From positions 434,001-498,000 of the forward strand of contig NJPS01000048.1 in assembly GCA_002946415.1 (NCBI GenBank): 64,000 bases of DNA, written 5' to 3'. The DNA is from Rutstroemia sp. NJR-2017a BVV2. Its lineage: Eukaryota; Ascomycota; Leotiomycetes; Helotiales; Rutstroemiaceae. Made by a program: the position numbers and the translations under genes. Each line of letters opens with the position of its first letter. Positions within the stretch are counted from its first letter, which is position 1. Shown here piece by piece: positions 22,226 through 33,887 of the stretch. The notes beneath the pieces were generated by a model. That model did no database searches, was not told the DNA's origin, and saw only the letters and a list, made by a program, of their open reading frames with translations.

Positions 22226-25200
22226 TCAAGCAGATTGTGGATCCGACAATCCATTCTGCTTCAGCGCTCCCGACCCAGTCGTAGCATTCTCACTCTCCCT
22301 CTTCGACACACCCGAAACGCCACTGTCACCCTCATGAGGTTCGCGGTCGAAGATGATGCCTTGGATATTAAGACCATGCTTATCACTCGCCGGCGTCTTC
22401 AGAACTTCCTCCTCGACCTTCTCATCCAAGTTCATCAGCGCTGGCGGACGATGACGCATCTGTCTCGCCTTCGCGAGTGAGATAGTCTTCTGTTGATAAG
22501 TGGTCGTGACAGCTTTCGAGTCGTCTCTATCGATCGTAGCTTTCATAAGTGCTGCCATCCACAGTCTTCCCTGCTTGATGTTCGGTACTGCGAAGTAATG
22601 GACTGTTGGTTTTGTGAAGTTGACAGCTCTGGAGAGTCCGGCTCGGGGGGGTACCAGTTTGAAAATGAACATTTGATCGCCTCCACTTTTGCTTAACGAC
22701 GATTCGGGTTCAGCATCTGCTTCGGCTGATGCGATTGTCTCCTGGGCGTTGATGGGGCTTGTAGGGCTATTAGTTGCGCCGGTCAGAGTAGCATGAAGAC
22801 CAGTGAGGCGATCGTTATCAGCTGGCAGCACACGATGGAAAGAGATATCAATTAATCCTTTTTCCTGGTCGTCTGTTTCAGAGTAATAGTAAGACAACCT
22901 GCGACCCTTGAGAATAAACAGTCGGGGTTTCCATGTCGTCATCAAATTCGAGCTTTTCTTCTTCATCCAACCACTGTAGTCTGCATCAACCATCTGCTCT
23001 TGTGGTGTCTTCTTTTCCAACCCCCGAGTGTATGCGCTGGTCTCTTTCTTAGACTTCTTTCTGGCCGTTTGCGTGGTTTTGGGAGTAGTCATGGTACTTT
23101 TACCGTCATGCGAGTCAAGGTCGAGGCTTGGCCGACCCGAAGCTGTACTAGATCCAGTCCTTGAAGGCGAATGGAGCGGAGATTCTTTGTTTGATGATGC
23201 CAGGGCGTCTGGTGGTGGTGATGTTATGCGAGACTTCTCATGACCAGTAACGGCATCTGAGATTGCACGTAGACCAAAGTGTCTTGATTGTGATGCAGGT
23301 TTCACCGGTAACAACCAATCAGCTTTGCTAGGTTGTCGAAGGCTAGCCGATTTCGGAGACGATGGTGAGTTCAAGCTTTCGTAGGATTTTTCCACTTGGA
23401 GTCTTGTCACTATCGGTAGATCGTCCTTTGGAGGTGGAACGGGTCGAGGGGGGCTATTAATGGAGCTTTCTGAAGGTGTCCTTCGGCGACCATTCACAGA
23501 AAGTCCGTAGTACTTTTGTGCTGCAGAAGGTGGTGTTGTTTCAGTTATTGAGCCAACACTTCCAAATCTGGAGTGTCTTGAATGTGCCGTTGCGGTTCTT
23601 AATCTTTGTTCCTCGGTGTAACTGGATTTCCTCGAATGTGTTGTATTGCTGCTTCGTTTCCGTAGTACATTGCGTTGTCGACCATCAAGTTCACCACCCG
23701 AAAAATAGCCACGATCTAAACTATCAAGATTTGGAGAACCTGGGTTTTGTGACGCCTGATCGGGAGATCCTCTAGTGGTACTGTCCGGTAAGCCAGCTGA
23801 CGACAATCGACGATCAGATGAAAGAGGGCGGGTGGATGACATGGGGCGATTGGACATGGCAGATGTCGCAGCTCCCAAAGTCCAAGTCTTGTCAAATGAG
23901 GCTTGCTTTTTGTGTGAAACTGTATCCCCCACGATCGAACGAGTCTTATCACCTGCGACAGTACCCATAAGCGAAGTGGTAGCGAACTCACCAACAGAGC
24001 TCTGTCTTGAATGATGTAAATCTCTGATAGATGCTGCTGAAGGGCGGGGCTCCGGAGCAGCCCGAGGACTGTCATACGGAGTTCGGGGCGATATTGGAGA
24101 TGAGTTAGTGGTGGAGTTCTTTCTTGAGGGATTTCCCTGAGGTTGCCGGGCCTTGTGTTGCGATCCAGGTCTGTTGCTCAGACTAAGGTTTCTCGGTAAC
24201 ATTGTTGATGAAGCAGCACTGATGCTCCGACGAGCACCGTCTTCAGACCCAATCTCGCTTTCATATGTGCCAGTATTCCTCCTAGTCGGTGTCTCTCCGT
24301 TGACTTCATCTTGAAGCGCCTTTATCTTTTGCCAGGTTTTGAGCCGCCGTCCAACCGAACCCAACTCGAACTCTTTCAAGAAAACAGTAGTCTGGTCCAT
24401 TCCAAGAAGTACATCACCAGCAATCTCTTGATCTCGAAATACCTCGCAGTGTTTCTTTTCAACGCCTACCGTAAACAGGTACTCCGCGACCTGCTCCGGC
24501 GACCAAGCTGTAACTTCCTCCAACGTGTGTGCATCCTCTTCTTCCTCGTCAGTCTCTTCCCCATTGATATATGACATTCTTGCATCGTGATGGCTGCTAT
24601 ATTCACTGCCTGAATCGTTTATCGTCCTCGGCACCGATACGACACTATGGTTCATGTCCGTTATATGTTCGTCAATAACACTCAATGTCTCGTTCATGAC
24701 GGGGCTATCCTGTCCATGCGCATGCGCCTTTGCCGCCGAACTTATACTTGCTGCGGTTAATGGTTGTTGAATTATCTCCTCGGGGGGTATTGTTGCATTT
24801 TCTGCCGCTGCCACAGGTGAGGATTTGTTACCAGGCGACAAAATATTAGGAATGGCGTTAGGTGGTTCAACAGCAGTGGTAATGATTGCTGCGGGCTCAC
24901 TGCCGTTCTGACCATGTGTCATAGCTGGAAGAGATTGCTGTTGTGCTGGAGCCGACTGGGAAATAGGGATCGGCGCAATGTTATGATATGAAGGGGACGG
25001 GCGAGGTGCTAATCTTGTATAAACTTGGCTCCATGTCAGTCTCAACATTCATGCGAGCTTCACTTGGGCGTCTACCTTCAGGGAATAAACCGCTTGATCC
25101 ATTGACCAAGCTCCTCCCCAAATACCACCCATCGCCGAAATCGTCGTCCCGCTCTATCAACTCAACGCGGTCTCCTTTCGATAAGCTGAGCTCATCAGAG

Positions 25201-25393
25201 CTGCGGGCGGAAAAATCATCTAACACAGCTCATTAGTCGTATGCTCCCTTACATGGCACTTTTATTGGTGGTATTCCAAATCTATCATTCCTCCAAAAAC
25301 ATTCCCTTATAAACGACCAAACTTACGAATCACAATCAAGATTGACCCAGGCTCTGGCCGCACCGCATCTGGCCTTTGAGCTTGAGGTTCCAT
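22226..25393 (-). CDS. BOI2: BOI1/BOI2-like SH3-SAM-PH polarity scaffold
   Basis: Cortical scaffold of the yeast Boi1/Boi2 and fission-yeast Pob1 type, which links Cdc42, formins and the exocyst at growth sites. Exons (minus) are 25327-25393, 25076-25219 and 22226-25023, with all junctions in frame (1002 residues). Domains in order: SH3 at about 20-70 (DFSARSSDELSLSKGDRVELI, DDGFGDGWY-like DDFGDGWYLGRS, GLFPE); a Ser/Pro-rich linker; SAM at about 240-310 (VTAWSPEQVAEYLFTVGVEK, LGMDQTTVFLKEFELGSVG, RLKTWQKI); a long disordered Ser/Arg-rich region with PVPPPKDDLP; and PH at about 750-897 (YSGWMKKKSSNLMTTWKPRL, FILKGRRLSYYYSE, closing with GRLWMAALMKAT). The C-terminal tail is charged. It is divergent from the SP-RING gene across 2.6 kb. 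The symbol reflects domain order, not a tree. Confidence 0.92.
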
Positions 25394-26504
25394 TTTGTTC
25401 AATTCTTTCTCGTCCACCCGGAAAGCTTATTGTTCATGAACCTCGCATCCGCAGATTATGCGAGCACGCAGATATCGATGCACCGGGATGTGCTAATTGG
25501 GAAACTCGGTAAATCGGAGGACAATGCTATCTTTGAAGAGGAAGTTTTCGTGAAGTGGAAATTCGGGTGCAGGTGTATTCTCGATGTGCATGAACGATGA
25601 CAGAGTGAATTTGTTGTCGCGACATGGGGGTTAGATTATGGTACAACGAGTGGGAGGTCGATCGCAGGCGCACCAAATGGGCGAGGTGATGGTGATGGTA
25701 CAGTACGAGAGGGGAAGGGCAAGGAGAGAGACTCCTGCTAGAGTGGATTTGAGTTGTTGTGGATCAGGGGGACCTCATTGAATAGTGCGACATGGAGACA
25801 AGATGGTAAGGGTCTTGAGAGAACAGAGGGTAGAAGATATAGAATAGAGAGGCAGGCAGATAGGTAGGGCGTAGGTAGGTCGTAAAGATTGAGTATTTGA
25901 GGATGGTGAAGCGATATGGATTAGGTAGAGTGGAGGGTGGGAGTGGTCGGGGTAGGTATTGTTGTGGTGAGGAAGGTGGCGGCGGGATTGATTGCTCAGT
26001 CTATTATTGTCGCAACAAATCGTTCTGGTACGCCGAGAGCAAGTGGAGTTCGGAGTAACTTATTAAGAGGAGAATAACTTATGGAGAGGACGGACAATAC
26101 GTTTTCATTTTTTTGGGGCCGTCTGTGTGGTCTGGGTGTCCTGGTCTTGCTTGCTCACGTTAACGCTTCACGCTTTGCCCATCGACCATTAACATCTGTG
26201 GAACCATGCTTTCAGGCCAATAATGCGTGTGCACTCCACTCCAGGAAGAAAGGTTACTCCAGGCAATGGTGGTATGTGCTTCTGATAGGACTGCCAGAGA
26301 CAACTAGCACCGCATTATATCTACCCGATTGGATTGTTTGCCCGCGGGAAGACATCGTTTGTACCATACAGCAGCATGAGCAGGTAGAGTTGTGAGAACA
26401 AGTGGTCTCGGTAATACAATAATGGGTGGGCACTGGGAGGACTAAGAAGCTCATGGACTTTGGACGTACGTGTATTTAGCCTGGGCCGGGATGCTTCGTA
26501 CTTT

Positions 26505-26525
26505 GGTGTGCAGAGTCTGCACACC
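26505..26525. repeat. Perfect 10-bp inverted repeat with 1-nt centre
   Basis: The arm GGTGTGCAGA is followed by a single G and then its exact reverse complement TCTGCACACC. This 21-bp dyad is typical in size for a homodimer-bound operator or a short cruciform. It lies in the divergent promoter region. Confidence 0.6.
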
Positions 26526-26598
26526 AGCCAACCTGTACTCAGAGAGTCAGAGTGCTATGTGTGCTGCTCTGTGGAGACAGTCCAGGTTTGCTCAGTCA

Positions 26599-26614
26599 TA
26601 CTCTGTACAGAGTA
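26599..26614. repeat. Perfect 16-bp palindrome
   Basis: TACTCTGTACAGAGTA reads identically on both strands. It lies about 75 bp from the 21-bp inverted repeat, in the same promoter region. Confidence 0.6.
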
Positions 26615-26968
26615 CAAGTAGCAGACCCTCCACCCCGCCCCTCCGTCCCCTCTGTTCCATCCAACCCCTCCATCCTCTCTATCCTCCCCATCTCCTCCAA
26701 CCCCTCTATTAACACAAGTAGCAAATCTTCCCTCCACCCTTCCCTCCCCTTCCCCTCCCCCTCCCCTCTCTCACGTCTCCCCTCTCCCAGCTCCAAGCGC
26801 CTGATAGCCATTTCTATCGTGTCCTCCTGCATGCTTTGCAGATGTTAGTCAGACCCATGTCGATCACGGCGCCTAGATTCTGCAAAGCAACCTTTCGTGT
26901 AGCGTCTCTTCTACACTAACTCCAACTCCAACATAACAATATGTGCCTACCGTAACCTCACTCTTACA

Positions 26969-27005
26969 CACCTCATCCACACCTCATCCACACCTCGTCC
27001 ACACC
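26969..27005 (+). repeat. 11-bp tandem repeat CACCTCATCCA
   Basis: Three consecutive copies (the third with one A-to-G change) plus a partial CACC. The period equals one helical turn. It is upstream of the SP-RING gene in a C-rich leader or promoter. Confidence 0.6.
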
Positions 27006-27958
27006 AAAACACGCCAAACACCACACTACGCCGGACACCTCACACTTGAACTGTGCCTATGCAGGTAAGAAGACACACACAAGAACAAGAACATCGCCGC
27101 AAACTTGATCGCAAAAAAAGAAAGTAAGAAAGACAGAGTCTGGGAAAAAGAAAAAAAGAAAATTTATCTGCATCTTCTATCTCTTTCTTCTCTAGTATCT
27201 TATATAACTTTTCAATAACTTGCTACTCGACTATTATGACGACGACGGTCCAATCATTCATTCATTGGACTCTCACTTAAAAGAATTTCTTTCTCAGGAA
27301 AGCCCACCCAAATCATAATTGGTTGGCATCATTTACTGTAACAATTCACCTCTGATTTGGCTTATTCTCTTTTCGTGTCCATCTGGTAACCTTACGCCGG
27401 ATACTCAGTCATTTCCATATTGCTCTCGATCTCCATCTCTCGTCAAAGGCAAAGAAAGGCAGTGGAGTGGGCAGACAACTTCTTGGGAGCAGGAATCATT
27501 CTCCCATCTCGGATACAAAGCTTCATGCACTTTTTCATCTTCCTACCTATTGAAAGCCAGAATTGGATTGGATCCTTACCACCACCCTCTACTTATCGTC
27601 CCCAACACAACGGAATCTGTGCTGCGACAAAAATCTGACCTTCCCAACTCAGTAATATATCCTCGATTTCTGGTGAATGGTGAAACTTTCAGCTTTCCCT
27701 AGGCCAGCCTCAATTATACCTGCTTCCACATCCTCATGGTATGAACTAATACTTTACACTTTGCTCTCTACTTCCCTTCTTTTAAGTCAAACCGTCCCTC
27801 CCTCGAGTCACATACCATAGGTAACATCAGTTGGACACTGCGAGGGGCTTCATGCAAGACTATACGTCAAAGGATGAGGATGCTGACATTTTCAAAGTCG
27901 CCTTCGAACCCTCGCAATCCCAGAATAAATGAAGTCTCGACAAGAACAAATCTGAGAC

Positions 27959-30900
27959 ATGCGCCGACCGCCCGATAAAGACGGCCATTCCGCCATGAGC
28001 GACCGAGACGTCGTTTCTTCGAATGCCACGTTAAATGCTTTCCTCGGCGGATCTCGACAAAAATCTTGGATGGTTACAGCAGGAGGGGCTCCAGTACGAC
28101 CAACGCCCCGACGTCCTAGTCTCTCGAAACCTTTCGAGCAAAGCGCTCCAAACCCCCAAAGGTACGCAATTCTATAGCAGAGAGGCTTGATTTATGCACG
28201 TTTTATGCATGAATTCTTGAATAGGGACTGGAAATTACTATGAATGATCCTCACGCAAGGGCGGCTGTTCACCTTTCTGTCAGATGCTAGTGCTGCCCAA
28301 AATTTGATTACAATTTGTTGCGTTGTAGAAGTGCCTGTGCGCTGTACATATCATTTTTGGTACCTAGTTACTTTTTCGAAAGACATACCAGCTAACGACA
28401 TACTTTCTTTTGTAGGAGTTCGGCAACACCTTTACCTCTACGAGTGACGAGCGACGAACAAAGTTCAGTACCGGCGGATGCAGCAGTGCCACCTAATGAT
28501 CAATTCACTGTTGTTTCGAATATAGAGACACAACGGGCGCGCAGTGAATCTCAGCCGGTTCATGACCCACCTGCAGAGGCACTAGAAGGACATGTTACCA
28601 CCTCGAACGTTGATGCAGGCGCAGCCCCACCTAGACCTTCAGTTGATGCCACTGGAGGTTCGGCTCAGGTCGATGAGCTCTCTCTAGCAGCAACGTCTGC
28701 AACAACACCTCTCCGGGAACAGGCGCAGCATCAGGCGCGAGAAATGTCAGAAACAATGGCACCAGCTCAGAATCTCCCCGTCGGAGGCGCATCATATATA
28801 AACATGCACGGTACTGCACCATTGAGGCCTTTGGAATCTTTGGCGATGCCACCTATACCGACAGCGACTTCTGAATCAACCTCTTCACATCCTTCCTCAA
28901 GACGCCCACGGCCACAATCTCCTGCAATGCCTTCACTCAGAGCGCGCGTTCCATTTCTGCATTTGCACATCAACAAATCCGGAGGTTTAAACAATTTAAA
29001 TTCGGCACTAGAGAAGCCAAGGTTCAACTTATTAGAAAACGCCTGCAACTCTGAAGACGCTTTCTATGTCGCATTGCATCAGCTCTTTTGCGCTTGGGAT
29101 ACAAACCGAGGAGAAGTCATAAGCATCCCAGGTCTTCCAGATCAAAATACTCTCGCGACAGCGTTTCGAATATTGGGCCAGTTGATTAGAGATAACGACG
29201 GGCTCGCGCCGAACCATCTCAAATGGTTTGCAGTATTTCCGAATCCTTTGGCTGAGTTGATGGCAAATTCCGAGCCTTACCGGCGTACTATTCATGAAGT
29301 CGGGATATTTTTAAGAAAGTTGGTCGCAGATTGGACGAACCTCTCTAAGGCCTGTACTAGTCGAGGCTATCCTCCTCTCGTGGACGAGCTCGTCAGTCGG
29401 CTTGGTTTGTTGTCGCCGACCTTACAGAACATTGTATTCACTGCGACACGACGAAACCTTGGTATTGTTGACGATGAGTTTGGCAATCGCATGGAAAAGG
29501 TTTTTACGCAGGATAGAGACAGTCACAGGGACTTCGCTGCTCGCTCCAATACTTCCCAGCCACCGACGCAAAAAGAGATTCAGGAAAGGAACCACTCAAT
29601 TGCTGAAACGTACATCGCGCTTGCGGCCAGACAACGGCAAAAGAGACTAGGATTGGGATTAAACGCGAATTCTGTCCAGCTGCAGTTAGCACCTATCCTC
29701 CTTGGAAGTAATGGTAATACTCAACCAAATAATGTTGGTAATCTTGCAAGCAGAGTACTACCTGGACCCATACAAACATCATCCAGAGAATCACCTAGAC
29801 CTCAAACCATGACAGTCAATGCGACTATGGCAATGCCTGGTACACAAGCGGGCATTCCTAGTCCTATTACCTTACAAGGGTTGTCGATGCACTCTCCTGT
29901 ACAACAAGGTTTTGTCCATGGACCACCAACATTGCGCAGTAATAGTATTCACTCACCCATAAACACCTCCCAGCAGGCCCCGAACTCTTCGCAAAACCCT
30001 ACCCCATACTATCCACATGCTGGCTACGCACAAGCTTTGCAGACTACCGATGCACGGCAAGCAGCATATTATGCACAGCAGCATATACAGCCCGGGTATC
30101 AGCAATATACGCAACAACAGCAGACGCAGTACATACAACAACCACCTCAAGCCCAGCCCAGTCCTCAACAACCAGCTCGATTGAATCCAGCTCAGTTGCA
30201 CCCGCAATTACATCAACAGCGAGACTGGGTGCAGCAGAGCATGCCTAATGCACAACAACAGCAGGTTCCACTTCAATATTATCAGCCACCTTCAGTCCTA
30301 CAGAGAGCTCCGCACTTGAGACGTGATAGCATTCCCAACACCAACTTACACAACCAGATACATTCTAGGCCCAGTAGTGTTTCGAGTAACGATCAGGTTC
30401 TACCCCCAATGGTCAACGGAACTATGCAGTCCCGCCAGCAGCCACCAGCACTGATACAGAATGCAAGACCAATGGCGACGCAGGAACCAGGCCGACAATA
30501 TGCGGCGACTAATGCTTTGAAGCGTTCCTTTATTCCCCCTTTAGGCTACTCCCATCCTTCACAATTGCCCGATCCCGACAGGACCGCACTTCATCAAGCG
30601 CATATCCGTAGCCCTCGTCTGGTGACGGTTGATATGCATGAGCCCAGAGGCGACGACACATCTCGACGATATTATCAATTCGTGAAAGAGTTCCCTTTGC
30701 CACCGAAGAAACTCCCGTTCGAACGTGTTTTGTCAAGGTTCGAATTCGAGATATCAGAGCATGCATTAGCACATATTGCAAAGGACAAGTTGATTGGCAC
30801 AGATCCATTAGCCATCAGGGAGGTAAAATCAAAAAGTCTACAATATCGGGTGCGGGGCGTATATGCGAAACAGGCTACAGATGAGATGTCCGTTTCCAGT

Positions 30901-31725
30901 TGGGTTGTGACCGAGACTGGTTTTGATGAGATGATGTTTCTAGAGATCAACGGTCATGAATTGGAGATCAGGCGCAAGTTGCACCATGGGAAGGACTTGC
31001 CTATTGATGTCACACCATACATACATGCTGGAAAGAATGTGCTCACAATTGCCATACCTAGACCCAGCGCGTCTCTCAAGACCAAGGACCAATTTATTGC
31101 TGTTGAAGAGGTTGAGATATTGCAGCATGATGAAATTATGGATTTATGTCGTCGCAACCGGATTGCAGCGGCAGAGACACTTCAGGCGATTAGAAAGAGT
31201 CTCTCGGGTCCGCCTGATGAGGACGACGAACTATCAATGGTCGTTAGTGACCTCTCTATAGATCTCGCCGACCCTTTCATGGCCAAGATATTCGAAATCC
31301 CCGTTCGTGGGAACAGTTGTCTGCACCGAGAATGTTTCGATTTAACAACCTACTTGTTGACGCGGAATAGCAAACCAAAGCGCCCTAAACAGCCATCTAT
31401 GGTCGATGTTTGGAAATGTCCTCTTTGTGGAGCAGACGCGCGTCCATACAGCCTTCGGCTTGACGAATTCCTGGTCACTGTGAGAGCGGAGTTGGAAAAG
31501 CAAAACAATCTTGACGTGAAGGCAATCCTGGTAGCTGCTGACGGTACTTGGCGTCCAAAACCTGAACAGAGACCAGCACACAAACGCAAGTCGACTAGTG
31601 GTGAAGATGGCGACGAAGATGGAGACACAGAAAGAATTAGAAAGAAGCGATCAGTATCTGCTGCGGGGGTACCTACAGTGGGGAGCAAAGCGGCAGTGGA
31701 GGTAATTGAGCTAGATGATGACTAG
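27959..31725 (+). CDS. SP-RING (MIZ) zinc-finger SUMO E3 ligase, PIAS/Siz-like
   Basis: Probable nuclear SUMO E3 ligase. Exons are 27959-28161 and 28416-31725, joined as NPQR|SSATPLPL in phase 2; 1170 residues. The first ~750 residues are low-complexity. They include a Ser/Thr/Pro-rich start, a helical region around FNLLENACNSEDAFYVALHQLF, and a Gln-rich stretch (about 540-640, YYAQQHIQPGYQQYTQQQQ). A PINIT-like beta domain follows from about RYYQFVKEFPLPPKKLPFER to VEEVEILQ. Then comes the SP-RING: GNSCLHRECFDLTTYLL, ending in WKCPLCGADARPYSL, with the Cys-x-His...Cys...Cys-x-x-Cys zinc ligands of the family. The C-terminus has a basic stretch (RIRKKRS) and ends VEVIELDDD, an I/V-x-E-L/I-acidic string that resembles a SUMO-interacting motif. 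Size and Q-rich N-terminus fit the Zmiz-like/PIAS branch rather than the compact yeast Siz form. Confidence 0.87.
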
Positions 31726-32471
31726 GATTTCCATGATTACAATTGTGTTGGCGCAACGGGAAAATTTGGGCAAAAAGCATTTGGCTGGATTAGCTCTTTG
31801 CATAAGTTTGTTGGCGTTATTCGTACTGCTTACCAAGAAGAGGATTGGTCTACAGTGCTATCTCGATTTTGCTTTATTCTCATGGATGCCATGAGTTGCA
31901 TTTATATTATTTGGCTGGAGTGTCCTTTTTGCATCTTCGAGTTCATACGATCCATGACATGGTTGGCTTTGGTGGCGTATATGTTGATATTTGGCTGGGC
32001 AATGGCTGGCGATCTTGGTTTTGTTTTCATTCTTCCGGTCACAAATACCCCTGGGATATGATGAAAATGAAATGGATGGTCTTTTGCAAGTCAGCTTTTT
32101 TACTGTATATTGAATGGGTTGCGTGAGCTTGAACTAGATGCTATGAACGAACAGGTGGTGGAGGAATATGTTAGCTCTGTGACGTGCCGTGTGCAGCAAG
32201 TGTGCAATGAAAATATATCAAACACAAAGAATCTTCAGTGTGCCTGTCTAAGAGGTTGGCGAAAACTGGCCTGCTCCTGCCAAAGACTTCGTGACGATGT
32301 GGGACCAATGGTTGAGTGAAGACCCAGTACCAGTGCCAGCCGTCGAATAAATAGTGTCGGTTTCATTAGTTATCTCCCCTTTACTCAAGAGCTTAACACA
32401 GCCAAATACTCCAAGTCAACGCTCCTACGCTAAACTCTACTTAACAACCCACCTCTTCAGATATGCGCCCT
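31726..32471. other. Convergent spacer
   Basis: 746 bp between two convergent stop codons. The T/G-rich part near 31790-32100 contains several repeats of a TTTGGCTGG-like word. No gene supported. Confidence 0.45.
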
Positions 32472-33344
32472 CTATAGATCGTTCACGGGGCCCTCAAGGC
32501 TAGTCCCTGGTTCATGACCCAACACCTCTCCAAGCTGCACAATAGTATGCTCATAAACCCTCGCCACATCCATCTCATACCCACTCTCATCCTCGTCCCA
32601 TGCGCTCTCCCCATCCAGCTCCATCCCATCATCATCCGTCGCTTCCCCACCCGTCTCATCCTCCCTCTCCGTCCCCGCCTCTGGCTCATTACTCATCACA
32701 TCTACGATCAAAACACGCGTCGACTCGACCAGACTCTGACACCGCACCATATCCGTCCTGCTCAATCCGCCCCGTCTACCCGACTGAAAACCCGGAAGGA
32801 TCGCCCCCGTGAATATGTCTTCCCCTTTAATTAGACTCGCAAACGCGTGGTCCAGTTTCCTGAGCAGGGAGAACGTGGGGGCGGGCGCCGGAGGAAATGC
32901 CGGGAGATAGGTATTGATTGACAGGGCGATATTGAGGAGGTATGGAATTTGAAGACTTGCTATTTTCTATTCATCAACTCTACATTCCCTCCCCTCCTCT
33001 CCAAGTAAACTGGAAATGAAAATGGGAAAACACATACGAGTACCCGACAGCCAAAGCACATCCACAACCTCGGAGAGATCCTTCGCGGCGTCTCTCATGC
33101 TCGTGTATCCCGTGACCGTGTCGCCTTCTTCGGCGGCTTGGAATTTCTTCGTGTATCGACGGGAGATGTGTAGGAGACGGCTTTCGACGTAGCGCCGTGC
33201 GGCGTCTTCTTTGGCAGAGCCGGGGCGGAGGGGGTGTGTGCGGGGGTGTGGGAGGTTGGAGGTGGTGGAGCTGAGGGAGCTGGTGCTGGGGGAGGGGGAG
33301 GGGAGGGATTGAGGGAGGAAGCCACCGGGTCCGGATGTGTCCAT
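32472..33344 (-). CDS. Conserved fungal protein of unknown function (264 aa)
   Basis: Exons (minus) 33038-33344 and 32472-32959 are joined across a 78-nt intron as SGT|PSLQIPYLLNIAL; 264 residues. The N-terminus is Ser/Pro-rich. The core is helical and reads like a constrained domain: ARRYVESRLLHISRRYTKKF, RDAAKDLSEVVDVLWLSGTP, then SLQIPYLLNIALSINTYLPA and LLRKLDHAFASLIKGE. The remainder has GLSRTDMVRCQSLVESTRV, and the last ~70 residues are acidic (DDDGMELDGESAWDEDES). No Walker motif, zinc ligands, signal peptide or membrane helix is present. I do not recognise a family with a known role. It diverges from the CTNNBL1-like gene with 543 bp between starts. Confidence 0.75.
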
Positions 33345-33887
33345 TGTTTGCTGTTGGGGTGGTATATCAATAGGGGTTTGGAGGTAGATGGAATGATAAT
33401 TGGAAGTGTGACTGTAATGTGAAGGGGAGTTTAGAGCTTCTAGAGTAGGTTTAAGAATGAAGACGCATCGTAGATGATGGATGCCCTTATCCTAAAACTC
33501 TATTATGGGGTGAAATTCAGTGAAGACTCTTAACTCCAAATTTCAATCTATTTGTTCAACTTGAAGAAAAAAGTAAAAGCAGATAAAGACCATTCTGAGT
33601 AGTAAAGCTCGAAAGCTCTCGAGCTCGAGGTGATATCATATCAGCTTTGAATCATGACTAAGCAAGGTTGCTCCCTCAAGGCTCAAAAAAGTTTGGGAGA
33701 CTTCTAAGTAAACAAACCTCACAATTGAAACATCAATTCTTTTATTTGGAAACTTATTCCGTTGAACCCAGGCTACCAAGACTGTATAGCATATATTTGT
33801 ACAACGCGACTTCGATATCACCGACACAGTCAAAATTGAAGCAACCATCGACAAACGCGCAGCCTCGAGCAGGCCTCACCTATCACT
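33345..33887. promoter_or_regulatory. Divergent promoter region
   Basis: 543 bp between divergent starts of the unknown conserved gene and the CTNNBL1-like gene. No named element is visible. Confidence 0.45.

Larger units (their letters stand above)
25394..27958. other. Long divergent intergenic region (BOI-type / SP-RING genes)
   Basis: 2.6 kb without a supported gene, containing both promoters and probably long leaders. From about 26630 to 27060 it is C/T-rich, followed by A-rich and CT-rich tracts to the SP-RING start. Two perfect palindromes and an 11-bp tandem repeat inside it are listed separately. Confidence 0.5.

Noticed and set aside
23716..24075. 119-codon minus-strand frame inside the BOI-type gene
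   Set aside because: It lies wholly within the third exon of the BOI-type gene in another register and shows no domain; a shadow frame.
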